Below, one piece after another: positions 11,939 to 23,394 of a DNA stretch of 64,000 nt. The position numbers and the translations under genes were made by a program. A model generated the notes under the pieces. The model was not told the DNA's origin. It ran no database searches and was given only the letters and a program-made list of their open reading frames with translations. Origin of the DNA: Carya illinoinensis (Eukaryota > Streptophyta > Magnoliopsida > Fagales > Juglandaceae); NCBI RefSeq assembly GCF_018687715.1, contig NC_056755.1, positions 21,159,501-21,223,500 of the forward strand, written 5' to 3'. Numbering within the stretch: the first letter of the stretch is position 1; each line of letters begins with the position of its first letter.

Positions 11939-12249
11939 GTCACCATCTGTACTCAACTGACACAAATAGAGGAACGTATAGCTGCAGTCAAGAAAGTGTG
12001 GAAAGACTTGGGTCTTAATTAGTACCTTCTATTGTTGTTTCTTTTATTTAGTTTTTGTTTTAAGTATGGACAATATTTTGTATTTTGTAAATTCAGTATT
12101 TAACTATGAAATAGTATTATTTTATATTTTCTAAACTAATTATTAATTTATATTATTCCTATTATTTAATTAACTAATTTCTTATATTTACTAGTTAATA
12201 TAAATATAATTCTGTAAAAAAATAAAAAAATAAAAAATTGGTTACCCCT

Positions 12250-12450
12250 GGTCACCGTTCGAACGATAAAAAATAAAAAATTAACGTTCGAACGATAAAA
12301 TCAGTTTCCCTCTAAAAACATTTTACTTAACGCGCCAAAACTACGTTCAAACGGTAAGAGTTATACGTTCGAATGGTATACATTTAGTGTTTGAACGTTT
12401 AACTAATTGGGGACAAAATATTTCGTCCCTAACTAGACCGTTCGAACGGT
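12250..12450. repeat. Subterminal GTTCGAACGG palindromes at the CACTA right end
   Basis: Several palindromes (for example CGTTCGAACGAT and CCGTTCGAACGGTC) lie within about 300 bp of the terminus, the position of transposase or TnpA-type binding sites in En/Spm elements. Confidence 0.75.
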
Positions 12451-12544
12451 CTGGACTATCCATCATTTTTTAATTTCGTTCCTAAATCTAACTTTTTGGA
12501 ACGATTTTCATTTCGTCCCAAACCAAAATCCTCCCAAAATCAAT

Positions 12545-12558
12545 TTTTTGTTGTAGTG
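12545..12558 (-). repeat. CACTA terminal inverted repeat (right end)
   Basis: Minus-strand reading is CACTACAACAAAAA. It is followed inward by a GGGACGAAA-type subterminal sequence near 12508-12520, repeated in inverse form near 12410-12445, as in other plant CACTA ends. The partner repeat is not in the window. Confidence 0.8.
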
Positions 12559-13474
12559 AACCCACGATAATGGGTTAGACGTTGATACAATATTCGGATG
12601 CTCATATATAAAATAAATAATAAATAATTTAAGTATATAAAGTGTAAATAAAGAGAGAGATACAAAGATTTACATGACTTGAAATAAATGTCCATGGGTT
12701 GTTAGGGGATGGAATCCACTATATTTGATGATTATGCAATAGAGAAATTTACTGTTTAAGGAGGTTGAAGAAGAAGTCGTCCATTAGGAGAGAGAAAATG
12801 AGGAGTATGTGTGTAGAGAATTATGTCCATAGATTTGAAGAGATCCTCCCATTTTATAGGGGTTTCTTTTCTTCTTAATTTGAAGTAGTTGAGTCTTATT
12901 TGCCTTATATCACTTTATGAAAAAAGAAAAATGCTATCACAAAAAAAAATTTCATAGTAATTTGACAAATTGATGTAATTTGATGTGGTACGCTAGATTA
13001 TAAAGTTTCTATTATTGTAAAATAGATTAATGTATCGCGTGAAACATATCAATTTATAAGTACTTAATTTTATGGCTGTAACAATACTCTAAAAAGAATA
13101 TGGCTACGTACCAAACCAATTTTTTTCTTTCATTTACAGTAAATGGTTTTCACTTTGGATCATTTCAAGCTTATTCCTATACATTACATAAAACTCGAAA
13201 CACCTCCCTCAAAAATCTTCCGAATCCTCATGGGGCCATCCTGACCGTCCCAATATTTATTGTTTTTGTCTTTTTCTTATATTTTTCATAAATTTAATAT
13301 TCAAAATTATTTTCAAGATGAGATCCGATCCACAACTTTCATAAAAACCTATAACATTTGATCACTCAGCAGTCATGTACGGACAAGCGCGGGCATACAC
13401 AACATGATTTCCCAACATCGTTTCGACATCATTTTTGTCTTACACTGAAACATTAGTACCCAAGCCTGTTTCTT

Positions 13475-13507
<33 letters not shown>

Positions 13508-13715
13508 GCTTGTTTCTTGCACTTTTCTGGTCACAACATAATGAACATATAATGGAAGTTAGCCGTCACCAATAAAAAGAAAGACTCACATTATGATATA
13601 AAGCGGGAGAAAGAAAACCACTTTAATTGATAGCGTGCAATGCACGCACGAATAGATGAAGGGCAAATATAATAAGACATCACTCTTGAAAGATCTAATC
13701 ATCTAGCTTATTAAT
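12559..13715. other. Intergenic, downstream of the O-methyltransferase gene
   Basis: AT-rich DNA without a supported gene. It contains a GA microsatellite at 13481-13507 and unremarkable low-complexity A/T tracts. Confidence 0.6.
13481..13507. repeat. (GA)n microsatellite
   Basis: About 13 uninterrupted GA units. Confidence 0.95.
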
Positions 13716-15927
13716 TTAAGGATACACCTCAATGAGAGACCTTAGTCCCAGTTTGTGGGTTATCTTGTAGTCACTGAAACCAGCATCGAAAAACAGCTTT
13801 GCCCATTCTTTCTCGTTTCTCTCCTTTCCAGTGACCAATACCATCATCAACATGTCAAAGAATAGTTGCGTTTCAATCGACTCCCGATCCTCATCATCTT
13901 CTTTCTGGTTCTGCACTATCATGTCAATGATTATCACCTTTCCTTTCTTGTCAGTGCTTGTGATTGCCTCCTTGCATCTTCCAAGTATTTTAATGCATTC
14001 CTCATCGTTCCAGTCATGCAATATCCACTGCTTGTCATTTGCATTTACAATCAATTCGGTGACAAGATATATTTTTTATACAATTCTTCAATAAAACATT
14101 GATTAGGGATTCATGAGCATATTCTTAGATGCAGCCGGTCAATAAATAGTTCTAACTAATAGGCGGACGCAAATTGTACAACTCTATTTTTAAAGTTTCA
14201 TTTTGGTGACCATTCCAATTTAGGTACTGGAACAAAATATTTTGGTATCAATATGTTTCGATGTATCATTTCGAAATTATAAATTTATACATATTAATAA
14301 AATAAATACATGTATATCATGTAAGTTTGTATCATGTATGTATGTGTATACATATAAAAGAATTATAAAATGAATATATGCTGGAAACATTACAAACAAA
14401 AGGTAGAGACATTAGTGTTAAAAGATAATTTTAAAAAAATTACAAATTTAAATTGAAACACAAAAAAATATTTAAAAAAAAAATAATCGGGAGACATATA
14501 AAATTAAAAAAGAATAAAACTTATGTAAATGCATTTCAGATTTTAAAATTACATAAATACTATCTATAGTTAATTTAAAATATAAAAAATATCATCCAAA
14601 CTCAACAAAATTATAATAAACCTACCATTAAATCAGTCCAGAACATGATAGGATCATTATAAGAAAAACAAACTTTTGTAATTAATTTAAAGTAATGAAA
14701 AGATAATTTTTGTTACTAATAATCTTTTCGTTACTATAAAAGTAATCAAAATAATCATTTCATTACTATATATTGATTACAAAAGTTAATTTTTTTTTTT
14801 TTTTTTACTGTGGGTCTAAATTTATTTTCCGGCCAAAATTGATTAGATTGGTCGGAAAAGACAAAAATTTATAACTAGACGAGACAAGGAGATATATATT
14901 ATATCGTACCGAGTACTGCACTGAAACAGAAAAGTCCGGCTAGGAATTCAAAATTATGGTACAACTGCAACGCTAGGTTTTTTAGAGGAAAGTTTCAAAC
15001 AATATCTTTTTCGTCGGAAAAATATGTAATATATATATTTATTTATATGATCACTTTGCTCTGTGGATGTATTTATATGCATGCGAGTACCCTGTGTGTA
15101 TATGCTAGCTCTAAAACTGATACATTAATTACCTTAAGTAAAATTGCATCTGCAGGAGGAACTGCCTCAAACATGTCCCCTCCAATATACTTCAACTTCT
15201 TACTCCCTTCCAAGCCAGCAACTACATGTGGGAGATCAAGCACCGTGCACTCCATACTTGGGAATGCGTCGGCAATGGCCTTGGCCACAGTTCCCGTACC
15301 ACCACCAACATCAACCAATGACTCCAATCCATCGAACACTGCACTGCACTTGTCGATCAGCACGCTCACCACGAAGCGAGCATCACTAGCCATGGCATTA
15401 CTGAAAAAATGGTTAAGCTTTGCCTCATGCTCCCCATAATCCCAAAACTTCTTTCCATGAGCCGTATCAAACGGCGTAAGATCTTCATTTTGGAACCATG
15501 CCGTCAGAAAATGCCAAGGCTTAGTCAAAACAGGATCGAGCATGGCAACTAAGAAAGGGGTTACACTCAAGGGATTGTCCTTAAGAAGGAGCCTAGAAGC
15601 ATCAGTGAGTGCATACCTTTCTTCTTGGTCATTTTCGAACATTTTTTCTGCAACAAAGAACCCAGAGTGGATGAGAATGCGCATGAGACGAGGAACATTA
15701 CAAGCTTTTGTTGGGTGTATAGGGAGTGCTACAAGAAGCTCTGAAAGAGTCATGGGCTTTCCATGGCTGTGGATGATATCAGGTATACCAAGCTGGATTG
15801 CACATTTCAGGGACATAGAGTTTATGAAGTTGAAAATATGGTTCCATATGTGGGCTTGAGCATTGAGGAGCTCAGTAGCATGTTCTCCAGGAATCAATTT
15901 GAAGTTATTCATTCTGAAACTACTCAT
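13716..15927 (-). CDS. SAM-dependent O-methyltransferase, trans-resveratrol di-O-methyltransferase-like (2 exons)
   Basis: Exon 1 is 15927-15133 (265 codons) and exon 2 is 14027-13716, giving about 368 residues with a phase-0 intron (donor AAG|GTAATT, acceptor GACAAGCAG). Residues about 20-130 form the plant OMT dimerisation domain (AQAHIWNHIFNFI, LGIPDIIHSHGKPMTL). The SAM-binding loop VDVGGGTG is at about 205-212, GDMFEAVP at about 250-257, and the catalytic His lies in WILHDW at about 269. The C-terminus ends LRSLIEVYP. Such enzymes methylate phenolic hydroxyls of stilbenes, orcinol-type phenols or related phenylpropanoids in the cytosol; the substrate cannot be set from sequence alone. 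Length, single intron and all key motifs are normal and no disabling change is visible. A second Met at residue 6 could also start translation. The family call is secure; the exact substrate is not. Confidence 0.92.
14028..15132 (-). other. Intron of the O-methyltransferase gene
   Basis: GT at 15132-15131 and AG at 14029-14028 bound 1105 bp of AT-rich sequence between the SAM-binding and catalytic-His exons, the position used in many plant OMT genes. It contains a MITE-like palindrome (14654-14812). Confidence 0.85.
14654..14812. mobile_element. Small MITE-like inverted-repeat element inside the intron
   Basis: About 36 bp at the left (near 14668-14705, ACTTTTGTAATTAAT...) recur inverted at the right (near 14750-14790) with roughly four-fifths identity. 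The outer ends (CATTATAAGAAAAA and, inverted, CACAGTAAAAAA) loosely recall CACTA-derived MITEs. A poly-T tract lies at 14791-14806. No clear target duplication. Confidence 0.45.
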
Positions 15928-15984
15928 TTTGTTTCACTCTTTTTTCACGCGAAGTGATATCTCCTCATGTAAAAATGTTGAGCC

Positions 15985-15994
15985 CTATATATAG
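15985..15994 (-). promoter_or_regulatory. TATA box of the O-methyltransferase gene
   Basis: CTATATATAG lies 58-67 bp upstream of the ATG on the minus strand, predicting a short 5' UTR of roughly 30 nt. Confidence 0.7.
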
Positions 15995-17374
15995 AGCGGA
16001 CGTACATGAGGGCTAGCTCATGTTATGCATACATGGACAATGAGGATAACGATTCGGAGAAATAATATTGGAGTGCCAAAATTAACCATACCATCATTAA
16101 ATTATGTATGTGTAGTGTTGCGTGATTTATATTGAGAAAATCGTTCTAGGCTTCTAGCCCTTCATCATCTCATGTGGGCACTGAATCTTAATGCGTCTCG
16201 TCATGTCACGTACGCGCGTACACCATCACGCTGATGAAAATAGATCAGATTTGCCAAATCTTGCTTTCGAAATAAGAGTTTTACTACGTATAAATAAAGT
16301 CACGTATTAATTTATATATTAATATTAATTTTTTTATATTTAAAATTTAAATTAATATTATTTTTAATAAAATTTATTTTTTAACTGATCATATTAAATT
16401 AATACACAAATTAATATACAATTATACTTCCACCGAGGTTTTTTCTTGAAATAAAATTAAACACGTTTGATATATTTTATAGATTTTCAACAACTGGGGT
16501 CACTTTCACCGAAGAAATTTAATTTAATTTCATATCAGAACTACAGATCACGTGGGCACCCATCTGTATAAGTAATATAGTCTATTTTTATTGGCTTCAA
16601 AGTTGATGTGTACAGCAGTACTAAATTTCCTCTTCCTCATGCATCGCATGCTCGATCGATCTCTGATCTTATCACTGGGCAACCAATGAGTTCTTCCATT
16701 TCTAACCCAAAACATTAATCACATTCTCTCTAAGCCAAAACATTATCATTTTTAAGCCAAAGCAATATTCACGCTACTGTAATCTCCAGGCTGAAAAACT
16801 CTATGCAGTTTTAGTATTGATTACCTCTAGGAATGAATCATCTATTATCTATATATATATATATATCTACATATGTGAGCATTTTTATTTTTTTGCATGC
16901 TATAGCCACAAGATATTAATATTTATTGGGTTGATTCGTTACCACCAATGATAAATAACATTCATTACTACAAAATGTTATAGGGTAAAAAAGAAATGAT
17001 ATTTATAGTTTTAAATATACGCAATTTGTGCTCATTATAAAAAAATTAGATAAATTTGAGATTAATATGAAAATTTTATTTTTAATTGGTGGATTTAACA
17101 TTTTTTAAAAAAAATATGTGAAATTTATACACTTTAAAATTATATCTAACATAAGTCTATTATTTTTTTAACCAAAAAATTGCCATATTACTCCTAGCAC
17201 GCGTAAAAATGGTTAATTTTAAATTTTCGAGTGTAGATGTGGTAAGAGTCACGTTCATTGCAATAAAATAAATTTAAGACTCTGCATACATATATTATAA
17301 TATGGTCTCCATGCAATAACCCCACGTACATACATGATTCAGAGCCTACAATCATTCTTCGAATGAAATCTTTT
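15995..17374. other. Intergenic, upstream of the O-methyltransferase gene
   Basis: AT-rich, no supported gene. Contains an (AT)n tract at about 16849-16866. Distal promoter elements cannot be named with confidence. Confidence 0.55.
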
Positions 17375-17409
17375 CCCCCCCCCCCCCCCCCAAAAAAAAA
17401 AAAAAAAAA
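17375..17409. repeat. Homopolymer pair, C17 followed by A18
   Basis: Uninterrupted run of 17 C then 18 A. Such tracts are replication- and sequencing-prone, so exact lengths may be assembly-limited. Confidence 0.9.
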
Positions 17410-18104
17410 GATTTTGAGTCCAACAGAATCGTGCTCTTGTCAGTTGTCACGTCCTACCTACCGTTCGTCTCGTCAATAAAATATATAATAATTCTAAGTA
17501 GTGTACAAAACCTGACCTGGACTGGGACTCAAAGTCGTCATTATCAGTTTAATTAATTTAAAGAGAGGAAGAAGATGGCACCCATGTGCAACAAATATTA
17601 TCTTTAAAACCTCGAAAGAGACGTTCTGCAATTTCCATGTGCACTGCATTCTCTCTTATTATTGGCCAGCCAATGCTCTCTATTTTCATTGCATAATACT
17701 TGTAATATATACTTGTAACATCTGGGGTCTCAAATTGGGGCGGAGGGGCAGGATTATCAGTGAGATGACCCATGAGAAAATCTTCTCACGCCAGATTGGG
17801 TAATTTCTTTGATTTAATCTGAGTGTATAGAAGCCATGGGAGAAGATTCTCCTGCTCTCACGCTGGCTCTAGGTACCACAAAGACAAATGTATACTAGGT
17901 GTTTGTGAAAAAATCTCACTCACCGTGAGAGCTTCTGAGAGTCTATTGTACGTTTATAGATGTACTGATGGTTTTACAGAGATATTAGTATTTACAGAAT
18001 TTTGTAATGTTACAGAGAGAAAAATAAGGGATGTGATTTGACATTCAATGCAAGAAAAATGGTAAGGAGCCGTTTCTAGGTTTGTATATACCGGCCATAG
18101 ATAG
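17410..18104. other. Intergenic, nothing recognised
   Basis: Short open frames on both strands (for example 17558-17773 minus) match no family I can name. Confidence 0.5.
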
Positions 18105-18106
18105 TC

Positions 18107-19960
18107 TTTTTTTTTTTTTTCCTGAAAAAAATGCCTCTATATTCATTCATTGAACTGAACCTCAGTACAAGACTTTTCCTTGAGTATGATACCCCTTATA
18201 CAACTTGGAGCCTCTTCTATCCAAGCCACTTTAGAATGTAAAAGTAAAGCCTCTTTTGCTAAAACATGTGCAGACTCATTTACTTCCCTATACACAAAGT
18301 TAACACTTCACTTCTCTCTTGCCTTTAACATCTTCTTTGTGTCTTCAATGACATTATGATACTTGGAGTAATCTTCTTTCCCTTCATTGATAGCTTTTAC
18401 TATAACTTAAGCATATGTCACATTCCTTTTCTATTTACCAAAAGCAACCAAAATCTTCCCTTCCTCATCTCTAATAACCACCCCAAGCCCCACCTTTCTT
18501 TTTTATTAACAGCTGCATCCCAATATGCTTTAACATAGAACTCTCTTGGTCTACTCCACAACAAAGCCCTCCCTTCCGCTCTTGTTTCTGAATTCTGCCT
18601 AGCATTCTATTGAACTAGTTGGAAAACTCTTAGTTCGTCTCAAGCTACTTTCATCACTTAGCTTGGACTTTTAAATATCTTCTCAAATATGAACTCATTT
18701 CTTCTCAACCAGATGCTTCTCATTACCATAACTATCTCCTATAAATCTTCTTTGCTTACCCTCTCCACCAATCATTCCAATAAAGCTAACAGATTAGCTT
18801 CATTTGAACTCCATTTCTGTATTACATTTATTGATTCAGACCATACATCTACTGCTGCTGGGCAAAACCAAAGTGCATGCATCTCTGTTTCATCATCACT
18901 CTTACAGATTGGACATTTTTAGTTGTTTGTTATTCTCCTCAAGAACAAATTATTTATTGTGGCTAACAACTCCTTCGCAACTCTCCACATGAAGAGTTTG
19001 ACTTTCCCTTGAATATTCAAGCCCCATATGCCCTTCCACATGTTATCCCCTTCTCTTCCCTCTGAGCTTTCACCCTTCATTGCCTCCTACCTGCCCAATT
19101 CCTGATGATAAGCACTACTGACAGTAAACTGGCCTGTTTTTGTGCACCCCCATATCATTTTGTCTTCAAAGTTCAACTTACTTATTGGTATGTTGCAAAT
19201 CTGATCCACCTCATATTGCTTGAAGATTCTCTTTATCAACTGCTCATCCTATTCCCCATTAGAAATCAACTCACTAACTTTTGCTTCTTTAGCCAATATT
19301 GAACAAGGGGATTGAATACAAAAGGATGAAGGAGTTAATAGCCATTTCTGCCTCCAAATCTTTACACTACTACCATTCCCAACCCTCTGTCTTAGACCTT
19401 CTTTCAATAGATTCATTGCTCCCCACACAGTCCTCCATATAAATGAAGGTCTGTGTCCAAGTTTTGCATCAAGCAAAGATATTGAGCTGAAGTACTTCTC
19501 CTTAAACACCTTAGCTACCAAACTCCTTGGATTCTATAAGAACCTTCAGCCTTGTTTGGCCAACAAAGCCATGTTGAAACTCTCTAGGTCTCTAAAGCCC
19601 AAACCTTCTCTCCGTTTTGGGTCTCCAAATTTTTCCTAGCTACACCAATAAATGCCACTGCTCTTTGTCCGATTACCCCACCAAAAGTTTGCCATCAATA
19701 AGTTAAAGTCTTTACATAGGTTTTTTGGGAGTTTGAATACACTCATGGTTTATGTTGGTATTGATTGTAAGACTGCCTTGATCAAGACCTTCTTACCTGC
19801 AGATGACAGAAATGAATTTTTCCAATTGCTGACCTTTTTCCACACCCATTTTTTGATACCTCTAAAAGTATTGTACTTGGATTGCCCTACTACTGGAGGG
19901 AACCCCAAGTACTTAGTTAGCTAGCCGTTGTGTGTAATTTGGTGGACTTATCAATAGAGG
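18107..19960 (-). pseudogene. 5'-truncated LINE (non-LTR retrotransposon) remnant
   Basis: On the minus strand, from about 19920 down: the C-terminal part of a plant LINE reverse transcriptase (a YLGVP-type motif near 19900), the thumb region, and the well-kept 19521-19249 block (AKVFKEKYFSS, GHRPSFIWRTVWGAM, RVGNGSSVKIW). A zinc-binding RVT segment follows (CPICKSDDETEMHALWFCP region near 18850-18920), then a plant-type RNase H (VYREVNESAHVLAKEA near 18245-18300). It ends in an A tract (plus-strand T run 18107-18120), the hallmark of LINE insertion. Multiple stops and frameshifts are present. No target duplication found; the 5' limit is approximate. Confidence 0.85.
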
Positions 19961-20553
19961 TATCTTCAATAATTTTTATATGTTTTCTTTCAATGTAGGA
20001 TTGAAGAAACCCATTCGCCCAACGTATTTTTGTTTTTAAGTCGAAATATTCCCGGCCTGACACCATCGGACAACTTTCAAAAATACATGGACAACCATAT
20101 TAAGCCTTTGTCTTGACAAACTTTGCATTTTTTGTAAGGGTGATGCTAGACCCATATAGGATTCTCATCGTATGGCAAAACCTTTTTTCTTTCTTTTTTT
20201 TTTTTTTTTTTTTTTTGCTTTTTTTCTTAAACATTTTTTTAAACACTAAACATTTTAAAAAATACGAAAAAAAATTATAAATTCATTAAAAATCACTCTT
20301 AACTATTAAATAAAATAAAAAATAAAAAAACAACCCAATCAGCACTGGGTTTTGTCTGTGAAAGGATGTGCTTGAAAAGACCGTACTATTTTATTGCAAG
20401 AGGCTTGTTTTTATTCCATGTTGATAGGATGTGCTTGAAAGCCTTATAGGAATGATTTCAAGCTTCATGTACAGTTGGATAGAATCTAGGCCGGATGGAC
20501 AAATTTTGCTCGATAATTACATACGAAGAAAAGAAAACAAAGAATTAAGAGAC
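19961..20553. other. Intergenic; long poly-T and AT-rich sequence
   Basis: Poly-T run at about 20189-20216, then A-rich DNA. No gene or clear repeat structure recognised. Confidence 0.5.
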
Positions 20554-21196
20554 TGTTGGACAAACCACCTAAGTGTGAATGCAGTAACTAAATAACTTCT
20601 ATCACACGCACCGTCTTACAGCACCGTATGTTGAAACTTGCACCTATATGTTGATTTTCAACTAAAGCTGCTGCAGCTGGAGGTTAGCCATCAACTACGG
20701 CTAATACTTGTTTAGAGGAACTTCTCCTATAAATAGGAGGGATCTAATATGTAAGAAGTGTGAGCAAAAATCAGAGAAATAGAGGACGTGAGAGAGAAAT
20801 TACTGAGTGTTGTAATCTCCTACAAACTCAGTGAATTTTGGCTTCAGTGAACGTAGGTAATTTGTTGAACCACTTAACAATCGTCTCGTGTGATTTTGGA
20901 CACGCCAGAGGTGCAACTGAGACAGATCAAGAGCCACTACTCTTTTAATCCGTGTCCACCTTCAATTCTCCTCCAGCTCGTTTAGATTTGGAAAGTGTTT
21001 CATCTTATCTCATTTTTTAAATCTCAATTCAACTTTTTTAAATCTTAAAATAATAATAATATTCTAATAATATTTTATTCAACTTTTATCTTTTATCTAA
21101 AACCATCTCTTCTCATATTTGAATCCAAACTAGCCACTCTTGACATCACTGAGTCGACATCACCCATTATTTTCATTCCTCAACCTTAATCCAACA
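20554..21196 (+). mobile_element. Possible solo LTR with a nested MITE-like insert
   Basis: Begins TGTTGGAC and ends AATCCAACA, forming the short inverted terminus expected of an LTR. It contains a good core promoter (CTCCTATAAATAGGAG, TATA at 20728). A MITE-like unit interrupts it at 20980-21130. No matching target duplication was found, so the boundaries are tentative. Confidence 0.4.
20980..21130. mobile_element. MITE-like element, copy 1 (GTTTAGAT...ATCCAAAC ends)
   Basis: Short AT-rich element with inverted GTTTAGATTT/GAATCCAAAC ends and internal phrases TTCAACTTTT and TCATCTTATCTCA. Related phrases recur at 49866-50075. Confidence 0.5.
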
Positions 21197-21995
21197 GTGC
21201 CTCGTGAATGCCAATTGCCACTTCCACTCATTAGCCTACCTGTTAATGTAAGTCAAGCAAGTCCTATTGATCAAGCAAAATCAAATCTAGACACGCATGT
21301 TTTGCAATGAATTCCGAACGACAATCCTGGACAGCACATATAGCATATTGTAAAACATTTTATTTTTTTTCTTTTTAGTTGCAAATATTCTGAAAGTACT
21401 TTCTTTCCTTTTGTAAATATTCAGCCATTACTTGACTGATTAATTCTGTGTACACTTTAATATATAAATATAATCTTCTTAGCTCTAGTAATTTAATTGA
21501 GCCAAACCCTTCTTCAAAACTTTCTCTACCTTCATTTTAAAGAGGAATGAAATTGATATAAAGTGTATTAAAATCATTATAAATAGCAACAACTACCTAT
21601 ATCGTCACTTAGGATGGGAATCATAGAGTATGGGGTACGAAAATACCCCCTCCAAATCATAAGTGACTCAAATCCAACATTTCTGATTGATATAGGTTCT
21701 AATACAATTTGTAACATCCCAATGTTTTCTATAATTAGAATCATTATAAAGAGTAATAATTTATGAGTAAAACTAGGAGCCAGATGGGTAAAAATGATAG
21801 ATTTACACCATCCAGTAAACACATGACATGTATGGTTTTGTATTGAATGAAAAACATATTTGTTTGTAGGGAATTGAATCATGTACCATCAAACCCTCCC
21901 CTCTTCCAATTTTTGTTTCTCCTCTCTCCCTCTCTCTCCCTCTCTAAAGCCAAAGCAATCTCTCACCCTTAGTCACCTCTCTGTTGTGAACCCCA
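21197..21995. other. Intergenic, nothing recognised
   Basis: A 101-codon minus-strand open frame (21577-21882) has no recognisable motif and biased composition. A CT-rich run occurs at about 21905-21945. Confidence 0.5.
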
Positions 21996-22081
21996 GAGAG
22001 ATCGGTGAAGATTGAACTTACTGAATTTCTATCGTGGAGGTTGGGTCCCTCAAAGAACTCCTAGCAATTCACAGTGGCTCT
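21996..22081 (+). repeat. 86-bp direct repeat, copy 1 (left of the chromovirus pol)
   Basis: Matches 26225-26310 at about 71 of 86 positions, including the shared block TAGCAATTCACAGTGGCTCT. The two copies bracket a decayed gypsy pol and may be remnants of its LTRs or leader. Confidence 0.7.
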
Positions 22082-23300
22082 ATGATTGTCAAGATATTTT
22101 TAATAAAGTACTTGTTTAAAAGTGAGTAAATTTGAGGTTGAATAGTTATATAAGTGAGATTAAATGTTGTATTTTGAGGAAATGTGCCTTGACTCATACT
22201 ATAAGTTTAGAAGATATATTTCATATTTACCTACCTTTTAATGGGTTAATAGTTTTGTTTAATTTTTAGGTACTAAGGGCCAGCTCTACACTTAAAGCCC
22301 AACTTCACTTTGAAGCTAAAACCAACTACTCAGGCCATGCCTTGAAAAGCCCATTCCATTATCCCACTCAAACCTACACTACATCTATCGAAGGGGAGAA
22401 GTCACAGTGTCTCAAAGGAAAATTCGAGAAAGAGGGATGTTCTTCTAGAGGGTAGAATCGTGATAGCTAGGTAAAGGTGACGGTTAGAAGAGAGAGAAAG
22501 AGAGATGAAGGGAGGAGGAAATAAAAGGAGTCGAGGCACAATGGTGAAGAGCATCATTTTTGCATCAGTTTTAGGGTTTTTCATTTGTTTCTATTTTCAC
22601 CAAAAACATTATTTTGTTAGGTTTTTGGTAGGGTCTTGGAATAATCATTTATAGGATGATTCAAGGCTAATTTCTGCAACTAAGGTTGCATGGAATGGGG
22701 TTTTCTTCACTCTTTTCAAATGTTGTTTGTTGCTCCGATACTTAGTCTATATCTATTTCTATATTCACATTCGCTATTCACTATTGGTTTTGAAAGGATC
22801 TCTTATTTTTGACTTGTTGTAGACTCACGTCATAACAGGACCTTGAAATAATCAAGGATCTATCAGCCTAAGAGTCTTGAAATGAAAGAGGATGTCAATA
22901 TAGTGAGGGGTTTATTTCTTTTGGTGCTTTAATTTGAGTATGAATGCCTGTTTGGATTTAAGTGTTAAAGTGATTAATTTAATACGAGCAGAAGCATCTA
23001 GTGACCAACAACTCGATGGTCGAGAAAACCCTAACCCCACTCCTAGTGTTTACTTTCTTAACAATTTCAGTCTCAGTTCTAAAGCTTTAAAATTGTTTTT
23101 GTATTACTTGCTTTTCTATCAACCCACTTTTTGAGAATTAAATTTGCAAATCCAACTTTATCTTACTATTTATAGAGTAATTACGACTCATCACTTCTGA
23201 TGACAAATCACCAATTCATCCAACATTTTGTATAAACTCAGTGCACATAGCCCATTCTCCATTCTTAGTAGATTACACCAAACTCATTCAACAAAGGAAA
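22082..23300. other. Left part of the decayed chromovirus region, no gag recognised
   Basis: No ORF with a family signature. The gag expected between the left repeat and pol is not recognisable and may be deleted or over-diverged. Confidence 0.45.
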
Positions 23301-23393
23301 ATCTATTTGACCATATTCTTTTTTCATTGATTTGCATTTGAACTTTTGCTTGATTAATGCAGATCAACGGAAAAAGAATATGGTCAAATAGAT
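23301..23393. repeat. Perfect 23-bp inverted repeat with 47-nt spacer
   Basis: ATCTATTTGACCATATTC plus five T at 23301-23323 is perfectly inverted at 23371-23393. The right arm merges into the recognisable protease-region remnant of the chromovirus, so the left arm looks like an inverted copy of it. Confidence 0.85.
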
Positions 23394-23394
23394 A

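Larger units (their letters stand above)
1..12558. mobile_element. CACTA (En/Spm) DNA transposon, right-hand part; left end outside the window
   Basis: The right end, read inward from 12558 on the minus strand, begins CACTACAACAAAAAATTG, the diagnostic CACTA terminus. The flanking bases after 12558 are AAC, a candidate for the 3-bp duplication typical of the superfamily; the other end lies left of position 1. The interior at 1-566 and at 9087-12558 shares the same palindromic motif (core GTTCGAACGG), showing that both flanks of the inserted retroelement belong to one element. Recurrent short motifs recognised by an element protein are known for En/Spm. One ORF (10817) is visible; no TnpD-like transposase is, so that gene would have to lie left of the window or be absent. 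The assignment rests on terminus and motif architecture rather than on a transposase. Confidence 0.75.

Noticed and set aside
17558..17773. 71-codon minus-strand ORF as an exon of a cellular gene
   Set aside because: No family recognised and no flanking exon with matching splice sites found.
20100..20380. Possible additional MITE around the poly-T at 20189-20216
   Set aside because: No convincing terminal inverted repeats or target duplication could be identified by eye.
21577..21882. 101-codon minus-strand ORF as a gene
   Set aside because: No recognisable domain, promoter or start context; AT-rich intergenic composition.
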